A model generated the notes under the pieces. That model saw only the letters and a program-made list of their open reading frames with translations, did not search any database and was not told the DNA's origin. This document shows, in pieces, positions 35,140 through 47,939 of a DNA stretch of 64,000 nucleotides. How positions within the stretch are numbered: the first letter of the stretch is position 1; each line of letters begins with the position of its first letter. Source of the DNA: Labia minor (taxonomy: Eukaryota; Arthropoda; Insecta; Dermaptera; Spongiphoridae); contig OY720344.1 in the NCBI GenBank assembly GCA_963082975.1, forward strand, positions 80,526,053 to 80,590,052, read 5' to 3'. Position numbers and translations under genes: made by a program.

Positions 35140-36110
35140 GATAGAACCTACTTTATAAAAAAGATTCCTCCAACCTTAAAAACTTTAGACCGATCACCTG
35201 TCAATCGGTTGCCAACAAACTATTCACCGTAGTGGAGAGCCCTAAAATTTATGAACATTATCACTCTAACAATCTAGAGGAGGAGGAGCAAAAAGGATGT
35301 ATCACTGAGGCAGGCTTTAGGTTGTAAACTGCAACTTACTATAGATGCCTTTAATCTGAAACATGCTCAATTAATCAAGCGTAATTTGTCCATACATTGA
35401 TTACATAAAGGCATTTGAATCAACGCTTCATGAATGGCTTGTTCATGTCCTTAACATCTACCGTGTCTCTCCGGGCATTGTGGGGTGTCTTGAGAGCATC
35501 ATTGGTTTCTGGAAGACTAACTTGCTCCTTGGAAGTACCAACATGGTTGTGCCGAGATTAAAAGAAAATATTTCAGAGGAATTTGCTCTCACTAATATGG
35601 TTTTATCGAAAAATTTGACTACAGACTAGATGGAGAGGAGAGAATTAATCATCTTCTTTATATGGGTGATTTAAAACTTTATGCTGAGTATCGCCAAATT
35701 ACACTCCTTGATCCAACTTGTAAAGTGTTTTAGCAAAGTTATCCAAATAGATTAGAAAAAGGCGTGGTTATAAACTTTAAAGGAGGTGTTACAAATTATG
35801 CGGGAAAGATAATGGAAAACATGAGAGAGAACACGGAACAGGATACCTATAAATATCTGAGTTTGGATTAAAATCTAAAAATTGGCCAAGCACAATTAAA
35901 ATCTTACTTCCATGAAGAGTACAAAAAACCGGTAACTAAACTTCTCAATACCAAGTAATCTGGGTTAACTGCAATCAACACCTGGGAACCATCATTTGGA
36001 AGAATAAAAAAGTCTAATATATATTTGAAAGATCCGTTGCTTGCACAAAAATTCCTCTACTCCTAGGCTAGTGAAAGGAACTTTGATATTGAGTAAATGA
36101 CTCGAATACG
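35140..36110 (+). pseudogene. Decayed LINE reverse transcriptase with HLLYM.D catalytic box
   Basis: Pieces of one RT read through in shifting frames: NFRPI-like start at about 35180, then AFNLKHAQL, IDYIKAFESTLHEWLVHVLN (35397-35456), RVSPGIVGCLESIIGFWKTN, HLLYMGDLKLYAEYRQ (35650-35699), then QDTYKYLSLD, KIGQAQLKSYFHEEYKKP and KLLNTK. HLLYMGD stands where the [FY]xDD catalytic box should be, with Gly replacing the first Asp. At least four frameshifts or stops. The pattern recalls an R2-like, SPLWF-type retrotransposon family of insects; clade not certain. Confidence 0.75.
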
Positions 36111-36257
36111 ATTGCTAGTTAGAATTCCGTCAACGAAACGGCAAGTCATATTTTCATCTTCACCATCATTACCGGCCGAAACAGTACCTACATATATAAT
36201 ATTAATATATTATTATTATTATTATTTTAACATGCTATAACAACGTTTCTCTTAGAT

Positions 36258-36715
36258 CAGACCTGGCCAACCCGCGGCCCTCGGGCCGCATACCGCCCAC
36301 CGTGAAAAATTGTGCGGCCCGCCAGTTAACTTTATATTTCTTTTGTAGCTTTCATTTCTCGTCTGTATATTCAAAAACAGAGAAAATAATTGAAATAATT
36401 ATAATTAATTAATTTTTTTTAATATGTCCTACAATTTTTAAAATGCATATTTGATTCCATAAAAAGGAAGAAAAAAGTTAGAAATAATAGTAATTAATAG
36501 AGAATATATTTTTTTATTTTAAATTGTTATATTATTATTTTTATTTAAAAAAAAAGTAGCCGAAAAATAATAAATAAAAATATTAAACATTAAGCATCAA
36601 GAAAGTATTAAAAATGTTTTTTAATACATTGATGCAGGGTTCCCTAAAATGCGGCCCTTGTAGCATTGCTCCTAATCAAAGAGGTCCATGGAGTCATTTG
36701 GGTTGGCCACGGCTG
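36258..36715. mobile_element. hAT element, 458 bp, exact TSD
   Basis: It starts CAGACCTGGCCAACCCGCGG and ends GGGTTGGCCACGGCTG. TCTTAGAT is duplicated at 36250-36257 and 36716-36723. Internal GCGGCCC motifs near both ends are typical of this hAT MITE type. No transposase. Confidence 0.9.
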
Positions 36716-37869
36716 TCTTAGATGTTTTTTGAAAATTATATATATTTATTTTTTTGCTCATCAATTTTTTTATTCTCTATAATATTCATATCAGAACGAT
36801 ATTATATATTAACTAGCTAGTGTATCTGAATTTTTGCAATAGTGTAACCATCTAATCTGGAGCTTTATTTTCTAATCTGCTTTGCTTCCCCGAACCATTT
36901 TCTATTTTACTTTGATCTAGTTAAATGAGATTATTGGATTAAGAGTAGCAATTTAATAATAATAATAATAATAATAATAATGTCTTTAACAAGTCACTAT
37001 TAGTCTTATTATAAAAAAAATAAAAAAAAAATATATTTGTTATAAATATAAATAAATCAAAGATCAAATTGAAATAAATTGGTTTTGTTTATTTTACTTT
37101 ATTTATTTTTTCTTCTCTCTCTCCTCTCTTTCTTCTACATACTCCCTCTACTCCAAATCTATTTTTCCTTTCCTGACAAGTATTATTTCCGGTTTCTTGT
37201 CATTCTTCTTGAACAAAATATATTTTTATTTATCGAAAACATATAAACACAATTTTCTAAAATTAGTATTTTTTAATTGTTTTTGTTGAATCCTAATATC
37301 TAAACTACTAGAATGCTAAGTGAATTTTATTACAAATCAATGTTATATTTTTTGCCACATTAGTAGTTTAGATTAAATTATTTAAAAAAATAATCTATAA
37401 ATGAATATCAAAGTCGATGTGGGCTTTCCAGATTTGGCAAACAATAGGTTTACTCACATATTAAGAAGATAAAAATTTAATAAAAATAATTTGTTGGCAA
37501 AGAAACTGAAAAAGATTAAAAAAAAGATAATTGATAGGAGTATACATGTCTACCAGGGGGCAAAGATTATCAACATTGGAAAGATCAAAGGATTAATTAG
37601 AGATGTGTTTGTGAAAAGAACAATAATTTTCCAGAACATTTAATCTATACAAATTTGAATCCAAAGATATAGTATTAGATATTAGTCTTAAATTTAACGT
37701 TTGTTTGGTGAACAGTAACATAATTTGATAAATATTGATTGCATTGTTCTTAGAAAGGAGTAAAGAAGCGATCGAAGAAGAATGATACTTGATGATTTTT
37801 TTTTATTTTAATAAATTAGTAATTATTATTACTATTTTTTTAATTTAATAAATGATTATAAAACGCCAC

Positions 37870-38200
37870 GCAGTCTGGTGTGCTTGGCCATAAAGCATTA
37901 CTCTTTAACAAATTTCTTAACCCCAGGATTAAAATAATCTGTAACCAGCTCTGCCTTATCATCACAAATAGATGTAATCTTTTCTTCAACATAAATCCTT
38001 CTACAATGGAGGCAATTAGAATATTCGAAAGGAAATCCATCCGGGCATGTCTAGGAAAATTCCGTTCGAGCAAAACAGAATATTTTCATTATGTAAGTAA
38101 TGAAAAAATATATGAAGAATCAAAGAGAAATATTAAAATATATAACAAGAAGTATATACAATTTCTTCATAAAACTAATTAGGAATCATTATACTCATAT
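37870..38200 (+). pseudogene. C-terminal fragment of a non-LTR retrotransposon frame
   Basis: The open frame from about 37880 contains NPSTMEAIRIFERKSIRACL and GKFRSSKTEYFHYVSNEKIY. This is the post-RT region of Jockey/I-like elements, where a cluster of the form ..IFERK.LR.CL is standard. The RT itself is absent. Truncated at both ends and not flanked by an obvious tail. Confidence 0.65.
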
Positions 38201-38504
38201 GCCACATACAATCTCTAATAGTCTTATATATAGTTCAATCTTTCAGAATGAACAATATTTTATAAAAACTTAGAAGAATAAGGCGTCACAAACACACTTC
38301 CTTAAGAATTTTTATCTCGTAAACTAGAAGTGACCGCCACATACTTCTTGATGAAAGTTTGTTTGGAATCAAAAAATAAATCTACTGGTAAAAATTTATC
38401 AAAATCCATCATACTTACATATAAGTGTACAATTACCCTTTTTTGTGAAGTTATGGATGGGATAAAAAAATTTATGTATCACAAATTGGCTAATAAACAT
38501 ACTT

Positions 38505-38865
38505 TTTTACCGACCGACGATAGGAAGGGAAGGGTTATTTTCACACCAAATTTCACATGAGGAGATTTTTTACATATCACCATGAATCATGCACTTTATA
38601 TTGGTTTTATCCTCGAGAAAAATCATATTTATTAGTTTTTTCTTGATTTAAAATTATATGACGTCATCCAGCCATTCATGACGTCACAGCCTCGTCTTAC
38701 ATATATATTATAAATAAAATAAAATTAAAAATATTTATGTTATATGCCTATCTGTTTTTTATTACATTAATAGATATATTAAAATTATTTGAAATTGTTT
38801 CTGTAATTAATTTACTTCAAACCGTCGGTCGGTTCGGACCTGGCCACAGGTCAACTTATTAATCT
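38505..38865 (+). mobile_element. GTCGGTCGGT-family MITE
   Basis: It starts TACCGACCGACGATAGGAAG, contains TATGACGTCATCCAGCC and TGACGTCACAGCC, and ends AAACCGTCGGTCGGTTC then CACAGGTCAACTTATTAA. Same family as 26384-26730 and 55906-56505. Confidence 0.75.
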
Positions 38866-38874
38866 AAAAACTAT

Positions 38875-39110
38875 TCAACAGACTTGGCTCTCAACTTCGA
38901 GATCTCGTGTTCAAGTCGCGGGCCTAGCAAGGGAATTTCTGTTTAGTTGAGATTTAAGTGGAGGTCCACCAAGCTGGCGTAATCAAAATTGGGAAACTAC
39001 TTGAAATATAAAATAAAATCAAGAAAAAGTCCTTTGTGCTGATCACATAATACCTCTACCCCGCCTAGGAGGTAACCGGCTTATTAAGGGCTGTATTTCG
39101 AAGGATGTTT
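38875..39110 (+). mobile_element. tRNA-derived SINE
   Basis: B-box-like GTGTTCAAGTCGCGGGCCTA, then GCAAGGGAATTTCTGTTTAG, GAGGTCCACCAAGCTGGCGT and the 3' block CTGATCACATAATACCTC. The A-box region upstream (GACTTGGCTCTCAACTTCG) is decayed. Confidence 0.7.
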
Positions 39111-39119
39111 TTTTATAAA

Positions 39120-40050
39120 TTATTTATAGATATAAACAATTAAACTATTTTGCAACATCATTAATCAAATTTAGTATGAAATAATAACATTAATATCACC
39201 TAAACATAAACCATAAAATCATAATATAAAATCTAATGGATAACTAATGGATTAAAAATAATTAATGCCGATCATAGAAGTATAAAGTTTATCCACACCT
39301 GTGCTAAATCATACATAGAATTAATTTAAAAGGGTATCAACATATCAATCATACATATAATTAATTTAAAAACTCCAGACCATATATCCTCACAATATCT
39401 CAAATAAAATTCAAGAGAAAAAATTTACCTCAAAAACAAAGCAACTTTCAAGGCTTATATTAGAATAACTAATGAAGTCTGGATAACAAAGTTTAGAAAA
39501 TATTTATGTCATGAACAGATTTATTTTATTCTAATATTCTTTTAATTCCGAGAGTGAGTTGAAAAAAAAAAACAAAAAACGGAATTTTTTTATATATATG
39601 ATTGTTGATGTTGAAACCAAGACAACGTTGTGTAATAAATTAATATTCTTTCAAAATATAAAAATTGTTTTTCATTAACATGCCCTTTGACAATTTTTTA
39701 TTATGATTTGATTTTATTCGAGACAAAGACAAAAAAAAGATCCATAATACCGATCAAATTGAAAAACAACAATAAAGCAAGTTTGTAACATAAAAAGAAA
39801 TAAACAAATCAAAGAACAAATAAAAAAATAAAAAAATAATAATTATAATAAAGAAAAATAATTTATATTTTTTCAACAAATTTGTTCATATTAAATCTCA
39901 TAATATTGAATTAATATTGTGAATAAATGAATTAATAATTTTAAAAAAATCAAGAATCAATCAATATCATTTATTTTCTTTTGTCTTTTTCTAATCTTTA
40001 TTTTTGGATGAATGAATACAAGAAGGGAGACGATCTCTTTCAGGTGGATT
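39120..40050. other. AT-rich interval, nothing recognised
   Basis: Very AT-rich, with an approximate local repeat (CATACATA..ATTAATTTAAAA at about 39310 and 39350). No gene seen. Confidence 0.5.
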
Positions 40051-40182
40051 CTAATGGAATGAGATAATAGAATCGATAAAATCAACCCCTATAATACCTG
40101 GCTTGTCATTAATTTGTCCTCCTTTGCTTTTGAATCGAATATCTGTTATATTGTAATAAATGTCATGATTTCCATTTTCATT
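40051..40182 (-). CDS. Candidate terminal exon (orphan)
   Basis: On the minus strand AACCTTTCAG is a good acceptor and opens 43 stop-free codons ending in TAG at 40053-40051. The translation includes NHDIYYNITDIRFKSKGGQ and KPGIIGVDFIDSIISFH, which looks protein-like and matches no family I can name with confidence. In DNA this AT-rich a 43-codon open run is not rare by chance, so support is weak. If real it would be the last exon of a gene lying upstream of the FN3 gene on the same strand. No further exons of such a gene were identified. Confidence 0.25.
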   Translation of the reverse strand, partial: NENGNHDIYYNITDIRFKSKGGQINDKPGIIGVDFIDSIISFH

Positions 40183-41009
40183 CTGAAAGGTTAAATCCAA
40201 TTTAAATACAAAATTATTTTTCAATAAATCTCAACAGTAAATACCAATTTGCATCCCTCAAAATTTAACGATATATCGTGCTTCCTAATTTATCTGAATG
40301 AATAGGTTTTAGTTTAGATTATATAAGATTTATAGGATTTATCTCATCTCACATAAATTTAAATTTATTAAAGCAATAAAAATTAATTTACTAATTGAAC
40401 CACTAATTTCATTGAATTATTTCTAAATCATTAATTATTACTGCGTAGATATGTATTTGTATATATGATCCTGAAATTTAAGGATAAAACGTGTGCAGGT
40501 GATTCAGGTCTATGACTAAAATTTTCATATTTTATTATTCTAATTTGTATTAGCGAATAATAATGAATAATAATGAAAAACAATGAATAACAATACTAAC
40601 GGTCACAATTTAGAACATAGAGTATCATACTTTTTAAGAAAAAAATTTCAGATTCATGTTTGGTGTGAATTTTAATCATATAATTTTTCCTAATATTTAA
40701 TTAATAGATTATTATAATAATAATTATTATTTATTATTTCATTTATATTTACATCAGAATCATACATATTTGAACGATAATAATTCTAAATAAACAAAAA
40801 TTTAACATCAAATCCACAAGAGAGAACCCAAACAAAGGTCAAGCGGTATAGTCATGAGCTATGAAACCTAAGAACGGGCGATCTAACCACAACAGGAAAA
40901 ATTTATAATAAAAATTGTTATAAAAGAAAATCGAGGTTGAAAGATCCCATAAGCTAATATTGAAAAAGAATACAACTTTAATTAATTATATAAACATGTA
41001 TTATAATAT

Positions 41010-41500
41010 AGGAAAACAATTATTATGCCGATTGTATTATATGGGTGTGAGGCATGGTCTATAACTTTAGGAGAAGAGAGTAGATTTAGAGTATTTGAGA
41101 ATAGGATTCTTCGCAGCATTTATAGGCCAAAGAAAGATGAGGTCACCGGGGATTGGCGGAGACTTCATAACGAGGAATTGCATGACCTCTATGCATCTCC
41201 AGATATAGTTAGAATTATAAAATAGAAGCCTTATAGAAGGCTGCGATGGGAAGGGCACGTGGCTAGAATGGGAGAGGAAAGAATGGCGAGAAAGATATTG
41301 GTGGGGACACCGAGTGTAAAACGTCCTCTTGTAAGACCAAGAGCGCGGTGTGTGGACAATGTAGGAAGGGACGTGAGAGAGATGGGAGAGGGTAGGGATT
41401 GGAAGGTTGTGGCTCAGAATAGGGATACTTGGAGAAGTGTGGTTGCTGCGGCCAAGGACTTTCGAGTTCCGAAGAGCCACAAAAATAGATAGATAGATTA
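41010..41500 (+). pseudogene. 5'-truncated LINE with GATA tail
   Basis: It encodes MPIVLYGCEAWSITLGEESR, RILRSIYRPKKDEVTGDWRR and YASPDIVRIIK, then a stop. It continues from 41259 with MARMGEERMARKILVGTPSV, RPRARCVDNVGRDVREMGEG and DTWRSVVAAAKDF, ending at a (GATA)n tail (about 41486-41500). The RT core and endonuclease are absent. One stop and a small insertion break it. Confidence 0.85.
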
Positions 41501-42111
41501 TAATATAGATATTAGCACTAAAATAAATAAATATCGTTCAAAGATTAAACCATACAAGGAAAAATCAAAATTATACTATTTGTATTATTTTATTACAAAG
41601 AAAAAAATGTTCTTAGGTGAGCCATTCTCCCCTATATATAAATTAGGAATTATCAACATTGGTTTTTATAAGAATAAAAAAATATTATAATATTAAAAAA
41701 TGTTATTAAACAAAATTGCTAGTTTATTTCCAATTTTCTCGTTTATGACTGCAATTTCTCAAGAGGTTAATGGACGATGAAGTTTAAATTTTATGACCTC
41801 GATAAAGTTAAGTTGATATAGTACCTGTTAAGTAATCACAATCAACCTTTTAATAAATAAAATATTATTTCACCAAGTTATTTTAAGTTTGATGTATAAA
41901 AATCAATGAAGCAATTTTTTTTATTATTATTCGATCTAGATAATATTATTGATCATATTGCCTCATCATTCTGGTCCGAAATAGGTAAACTCTATTATTA
42001 AAAATATAAAAAAAGATTCTAGTTTTTACTATATTTAATAATTTTATGATCATCAAGTTATTTTTAAATATATAATAGATAAAACAAATATTTTCAATCT
42101 CTATATATATT

Positions 42112-42691
42112 CTAGCTGCTCAGATCGCCCTCGGCGTACTTCACACCTAAACGGGAGCACTGTCCCCTGTACCCTCGAAGTAATAGTATTTGGTTGAAAG
42201 TTTATGTGTAAAATGTTTTCATCATTTTGTTTCAATCAGTATATTACATAAAACATTAATTTGTTTTTGTGTTCTTGTTTAAAATTAATTATTGATTAAA
42301 TTAATTAATTAATTTAACAATAGAAATATTATAAATATTAGAAAAATAAAAATAAAAATATAAATATTAAAAACATTTTTTGTATTGTACTCTTTGCGCT
42401 GCTAAATGACAACATGTTCATATCAAATTTTAAAAAATTAATTTCTGCAGTTATTGATTAGATATTAATACAAATTATAACCTATCTTCAAATAGAGATA
42501 TGCATGAATATTAACATGTAATTTCATCGAAATCGGTTCAGTCAATTTTGAGTCTATAACATCAGAATTTCCGGACAGACAGACATGAAAAATTATAAAT
42601 TCACTTTTGGATTCTAGATGTCATGAAGATATGCAAAAAATTTTAAATTCTGAGCAATATGCCGACAAAAGCCTTTTTTTATATATATAGA
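42112..42691 (-). mobile_element. Non-autonomous Helitron, 580 bp, both ends present
   Basis: On the minus strand it begins TC TATATATATAAAAAAAGG (42691 downward) after an A. It carries GACTGAACCGATTTCGATG and CTGTCTGTCCGG blocks, and ends TTACTTCGAGGGTACAGG, a decayed hairpin (GTACGCCGAGGGCGATC) and CTGAGCAGCTAG at 42112. The base after CTAG is A rather than the expected T. No coding sequence. Confidence 0.75.
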
Positions 42692-43279
42692 TTAAGAATG
42701 TCTAATAGAGATTTGTAAACTTTTTTTTAAACAGAAATCAGTATTAAAACAGTAAAAAGAATAATTAACTTTATTTTATACAAATTGTATATAAATAAAT
42801 GTATAGTTATTAATTAGTTATAAATTTAGTTTTTAATGCCATAAAAACAAAACTGTCAATCATTTAATAATTAAATTGGTAGTAAAAATTAATTTCTTTT
42901 GTTTTTATGGTATTAAAAATTAACATCTTTAATTTTGATTCACATATTTTTTCCTTCACTGTACATATATGTTAACAATTTATCAATAAATATCAATTAG
43001 AACTTTGTAATAAGTAAACAACAGGGCAAACAACGGCCTTCCGGGTGCGTCCCCTGAACTCAAATTTCAACTCTCATTTATGATAAAACTTAGTTTTGCT
43101 AAATTTCAATATTTCTTCTCACACAAATTTATATTAATTTTTATTCATGGGAATGAATAATTATTAGTTAATTATTTAAAAGTCTAAAGACCAATAAGTA
43201 ATAAGAAATATTGACTAAAAATAGTGAAACCTTAGATATCGTAGCATTAGATAATCAACCATTAAGTGATATTAGATGA

Positions 43280-43744
43280 TGTTGATGGAAATATTCGTTA
43301 CAGATTCATCCCAAAGGAATCGCAACAAGCTGCCTGGAACTGAATCCGCTTGTTGCATTAGCCATCACGCAACATGTCCTGATTCGAAACCAAGTACATG
43401 TTAACTACACACAACTTTGCATAATTTAGTTGATATATTCGATGAATTGTATACAAGGCTGCAGCGATAATACAGCTTATAAAAGTGACTCATCGTGTCC
43501 ATCCCATTAAACATCACCACAATAAACATCAATAGTCGCTTGAGGCATCTATCGTCTACCATTGTTTTCATTTTAATTTTTCAATCGTAACCATAAAGCT
43601 AAATGTTTTTGTATTTTGAGTTCTTTCTATTGTGTATTTCTGATCAATAATTCATATATTTGTTGAATTTTGAATAAATCTTTATTCTTTTTTTCTTAAT
43701 GAATTTTTTATGATTTTTTAAAAAATATTCAATCAGTCATTTCA
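43280..43744. mobile_element. Solo LTR, 465 bp
   Basis: It starts TGTTGATGG, ends CATTTCA, and is flanked by the 5-bp duplication GATGA (43275-43279, 43745-43749). A TATAAAAG box lies at about 43478 and AATAAA signals follow at about 43523 and 43674, so the promoter runs in plus orientation. No internal retroelement sequence adjoins it, as expected after LTR-LTR recombination. Superfamily (gypsy or Bel/Pao) not determined. Confidence 0.65.
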
Positions 43745-43964
43745 GATGAAAGATTATAATAAAAATGTAGATAATTTTAAATTTTATAATCATACACATT
43801 TGAAACCATTAATTAGAAAAAAAAATTGTTATTTGTCAGTGATTCTTAAGATTGATTCCTTAAAATCCTACTTTTGATATATTAGGCAAGATAGTCCATT
43901 TTTATTTCTATTCAACATTCAGAATAAATAAAAATTTCATAATAAAGTAAATAAAGACGCTACG

Positions 43965-44205
43965 CAGGCTAAAGAGAACACGCTTTTATTTCAATCACTT
44001 AGTCTCGGGTTCAAATCCCAGGCCTGGCAAGGGAATTTCTTTCTAGATGGGGAGCTCAAATATGGAAACCATTTGTTTTTAATCAAGATAATCAAATAAA
44101 GCTTGAGAGGGTCGGTTGTATTGATCATACTATACATCTACTCGCTTATGCGACAATCGAATAAATAAGTGCTGTTCTTTCATAAGATGTACAAAAGTCA
44201 AAGAT
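43965..44205 (+). mobile_element. tRNA-derived SINE
   Basis: A-box-like ACGCAGGCTAAAGAGAACAC region, B-box-like TCGGGTTCAAATCCCAGGCC, GCAAGGGAATTTCTTTCTAG, and the 3' block ATAAGTGCTGTTCTTTC. Best-preserved internal promoter among the four copies with 61085-61345. Confidence 0.75.
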
Positions 44206-45649
44206 TTTTTTTAATATTGAAGAAGGTAAATTATTTTAGTTTTATGAAAATATATTTAAAACAATATCTTCCCTTCCTACCGTCGGTCGGTAAAAATGAG
44301 ATATTAATAAAAATTTAATAAGATTGAAAATTGAAATTTTTAGAATAAAAATCTTTGAATTAAAAATTATAAATTATGTTGTAAATAGGTATTTTTTTTA
44401 TTTATTTATGTAAAGAAAAATTAGATGATTTCATCTGCCCAGAAAGTAGTGTGTTGCAGTTAATCTTTTATGACTGGTGAGAATATTTTTAATTAATAAA
44501 TGAATTATTGATTATGTTAATTTTCTCAACACACACTCTTTAATTTTCTCGAAAATGATTTAAAAGATAATTCTTTTTTATTTTATTTTTTTCTATTTTC
44601 TTTTGGTTCAGATAAGCTTTTGAATCAACCCAAAGCAAATGTCAAACAACATTATCAAATTAAAAGAGAGAGAAACAAACTTTCTCATATAACCGACCCT
44701 CAAATGTGCCAGGTTGGGTAGCTTTACCAAAAATAAACGGCAAAGTTCAGCGAATTATGGAATATTGTAAATTTGAAAAAATCCCCTCCTACTCTTACAC
44801 ACTTTACAAAAGCTATAGTTTATTTTTGAAAAATAGTTTTATTTTCCCGTCATCGTTTTTCTAAAATTTTGTTTGCCACAGATTTCATTTTGAAAATGTG
44901 ATAGCTTGATTGAAATTGTAAAATCGTCTAAAGTATGATTTTGATATCAATTATCCTAATGGCTCTTGAAGGACATTTCATTAAAGCTGTTCTTGTCAAT
45001 TCCTCTCTTGCATCCAAATACCTAAACATTTGAATACCAGAATGATTTAATCAGTTATATTAAATTGACTTAACAAATTATTTTTTTTACTAATATATCA
45101 TATATTCTATCTAGCTTTATTCATCTCTTTCTCTCTCTGTGGAATTCCTGATTACAAAAATGATGATCTGCAATTATCCAATCTAAAAGTATAATATTTA
45201 TGAATATATATATAGACATATGTGCCACTCAAAAGCCACAACGATTAACTCCACTTTTAAAGAAACTGAGAAAATGAAGCCCAAAGTTCACAGCTTGTAG
45301 GAAATTCAGGGTTATTGATTACAGAGAAATGTATATTGTATTGCAATATTAAGATTATCAAGTTCATTATTCACTTCATATGTTGCAGATTACATTACAT
45401 TACATTACATTGCTAGCAAAATTTCAAAAACTGGAGTTAATTGGTTTGGTTTTTGAGTTGCACATATATAAAAGAAATTATAAAACTTTTTTCAAATTTA
45501 AAAGGTACTAACTAGAGAGATGAATAATAACTTATAATTTGTTAATATCAATTATATTGTATGATATATTTTTAAAAAAGTCAGGTATAAATTTATAAAA
45601 ATATATAGGTAGAGAACAATTCTTATTGTAAAATTCATAAATTAGAAAG

Positions 45650-45735
45650 TTTTCATTTGTCCCCTGGAAGATAGGCAACCCACGACACGGCTTTTAATGA
45701 ATCACGCGGAGGGTGGAGATCGTGGAGAACCTAGA
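45650..45735 (-). other. GC-rich 80-base islet, exon-like
   Basis: On the minus strand GCAATCTAG (acceptor-like) precedes VLHDLHPPRDSLKAVSWVA then YLPGDK and a stop. The islet is over half GC inside DNA that is about a quarter GC. No clear donor, no family match; it could equally be a fragment of a transposon. Confidence 0.2.
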
Positions 45736-45749
45736 TTGCATTAAAATAA

Positions 45750-47250
45750 ACAGAACTCGAACTATGTAGTCCAAAATTAATGAAATTTTAAATTCTAACT
45801 TGTGCTGTTATTCTCCTCTAAAAGAGTATATGATATTTTGAATGAATTATTAAGTGCGCTAAATGGTGTATTATTAATATTTTAATGTACTATAAAAAAT
45901 AACTTTTTCATATTTTTTGTAAGTTTTTTTTCAAAAATTCGACTCTATATCAGTTTCTTAATTTGCTTCAACATAACGTGAATATAATATAATAACTATT
46001 GTCAATTATTATTATATATTCATTTATTATATATTTCATTAAATTAGTTTGATTATAGAATTTTGTTTAAATTTTAATATTTAATTATATTGATTAATTA
46101 TATTTATATTTATGTTATACCTATATATACAGTTATATTGATTATATTGATAAATAATGAATTTCTTCATATTTCAAATAACTAAGCCAAAGAAAAATAT
46201 TTGTAGGTAGATATTTAATGACAAAAAGATTATTGATTTTATTCAAGAAAATTTAGTAGTATGTTCTTATATAAGTAAATTAAATAATTCATTTTTGAAA
46301 TACTTTCAATATTTTCTAATAATCTTTAGAATTCATGATTTAATAATAATATTATAATCTGATACAATATATCGTATGTATTGATTTGTTCATTCAAAAA
46401 GATATATTTTACAAAAGTGCTTTTCGTAAAAGTATTAAAATATGAGATTTTTAGAATTTAAAATATGCTTTAATATATATATTGAAATGATATTTCCTTT
46501 TATGTGCTATTTGTGGGTCATTTTGTTTTTTGTTTGAAATAGTTTTTTTTGTCTCTATCTCTTTCTCTATTATTGGTATTCTTGATTTTTGCACAAATTA
46601 TTATTTTATTTTAATTTAATAATTAGTAATTAGATCTTCTATAGAGATGCAACCAATTAAAAATTATTTTAAATTGTATTAAATTATAATTGGTTTTGTT
46701 TATGGTCTTTGTTAAAGATTCATTCTTACCTAAACCATGAAATAGTGAGGGCGTTTAATTTTTCCCTCTCCTATTTGTGTAAGTTTTTGCGCTCCGAATG
46801 CTGAATTCACCTTCCAAAGTTCAGTTATCATTCCCTTATATATTGGAAAGTACCCACAACAAAAAGAATTATTAAAAAATTAAATAATTTAATAAACTCC
46901 AGAAAGCCAGGAACCTTGTCTAAAAGCCCTCAAAGAAGGATGTCTTGGTCTTTATAACGAATTGGAACTCAATTGGAACCAAATCTACGCTGAAGAAAGA
47001 ACGGATACAACACACACACGGATAAGACTCTAATTTATTTATTATTTTATTCTTTCCCTTACTTTATGTTATCCAAGTCTTATAATTTCCTTAATATTAA
47101 TGTTGTATAATTTAAATTACTTCCTGTCAATTATAAAAGATTTAAATCTAGTAAAAAATAAATTCTAGTTGCATTTTTTTTTAATTGGACACCAATAAAC
47201 TTAATTTGTATTATTCTCTTTTGTATCTATTAATTGTGTTATTCCTACAG
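45750..47250. other. AT-rich interval, nothing recognised
   Basis: No ORF, tRNA or element signature that I can support. Confidence 0.5.
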
Positions 47251-47500
47251 CTTTCTCTATCCCTCATTCCACGTTGGATCTTAGTTATCTGATTGCTACC
47301 TTACACCATGGACCAAAACCTCTACTTTAATTAAATCTCCATCCCTCCCTTACTCCCCTCTTTCCCCTCTTCAATCACACAAACGAGGGTCAGTGCGCAC
47401 CTATCGCCATTACACACTTTCCCCTCCACTCCCTACCTACCCTCTCCTATCTACCTTTTGTTTACATCCTGTGTGATCAGTTGTTTCCTTTCATCACAAG
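47250..47500. other. Pyrimidine-rich (C/T) tract
   Basis: The plus strand is strongly C/T biased (for example TCCCTCCCTTACTCCCCTC, CTTTCCCCTCCACTCCC) for about 200 bases. No ORF; cause unknown. Confidence 0.5.
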
Positions 47501-47833
47501 TACAATCCTTTAATTAATAATTAACATTTTAAATTCTTTTCAACTCATTAATAGCTTCAATTTAAATTCAACCAAACAATTATTTTCTTTAAAAAATTTA
47601 ATTTCTATATTTTTTCTTATTAAACTAATTTTTTCCTTTTTTTATTTAATTATAAACACCCTACCTCCCTAACCCACACATCATCAATAAAACCATTACA
47701 TTTCCACGTATTAATTTCCTTTAATTCTTTAAATATTTTATTTTTATAAATTATTTCTTTAACATCCTTGTATAATTAAATTTATTCACACCCCCCATTA
47801 CACCCCCCTAACATCTTAAAAAAAATCATTACA

Positions 47834-47837
<4 letters not shown>

Positions 47838-47872
<35 letters not shown>

Positions 47873-47923
47873 AATGGAAAGAATGTGATATTATACGTAT
47901 ATATATATATATATATATATATA
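47838..47923. repeat. Compound AT / GA microsatellite
   Basis: A TA run, then about 12 GA units, then a second TA run within 90 bases. Confidence 0.9.
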
Positions 47924-47939
47924 AAGTAGAGAGAATTTA

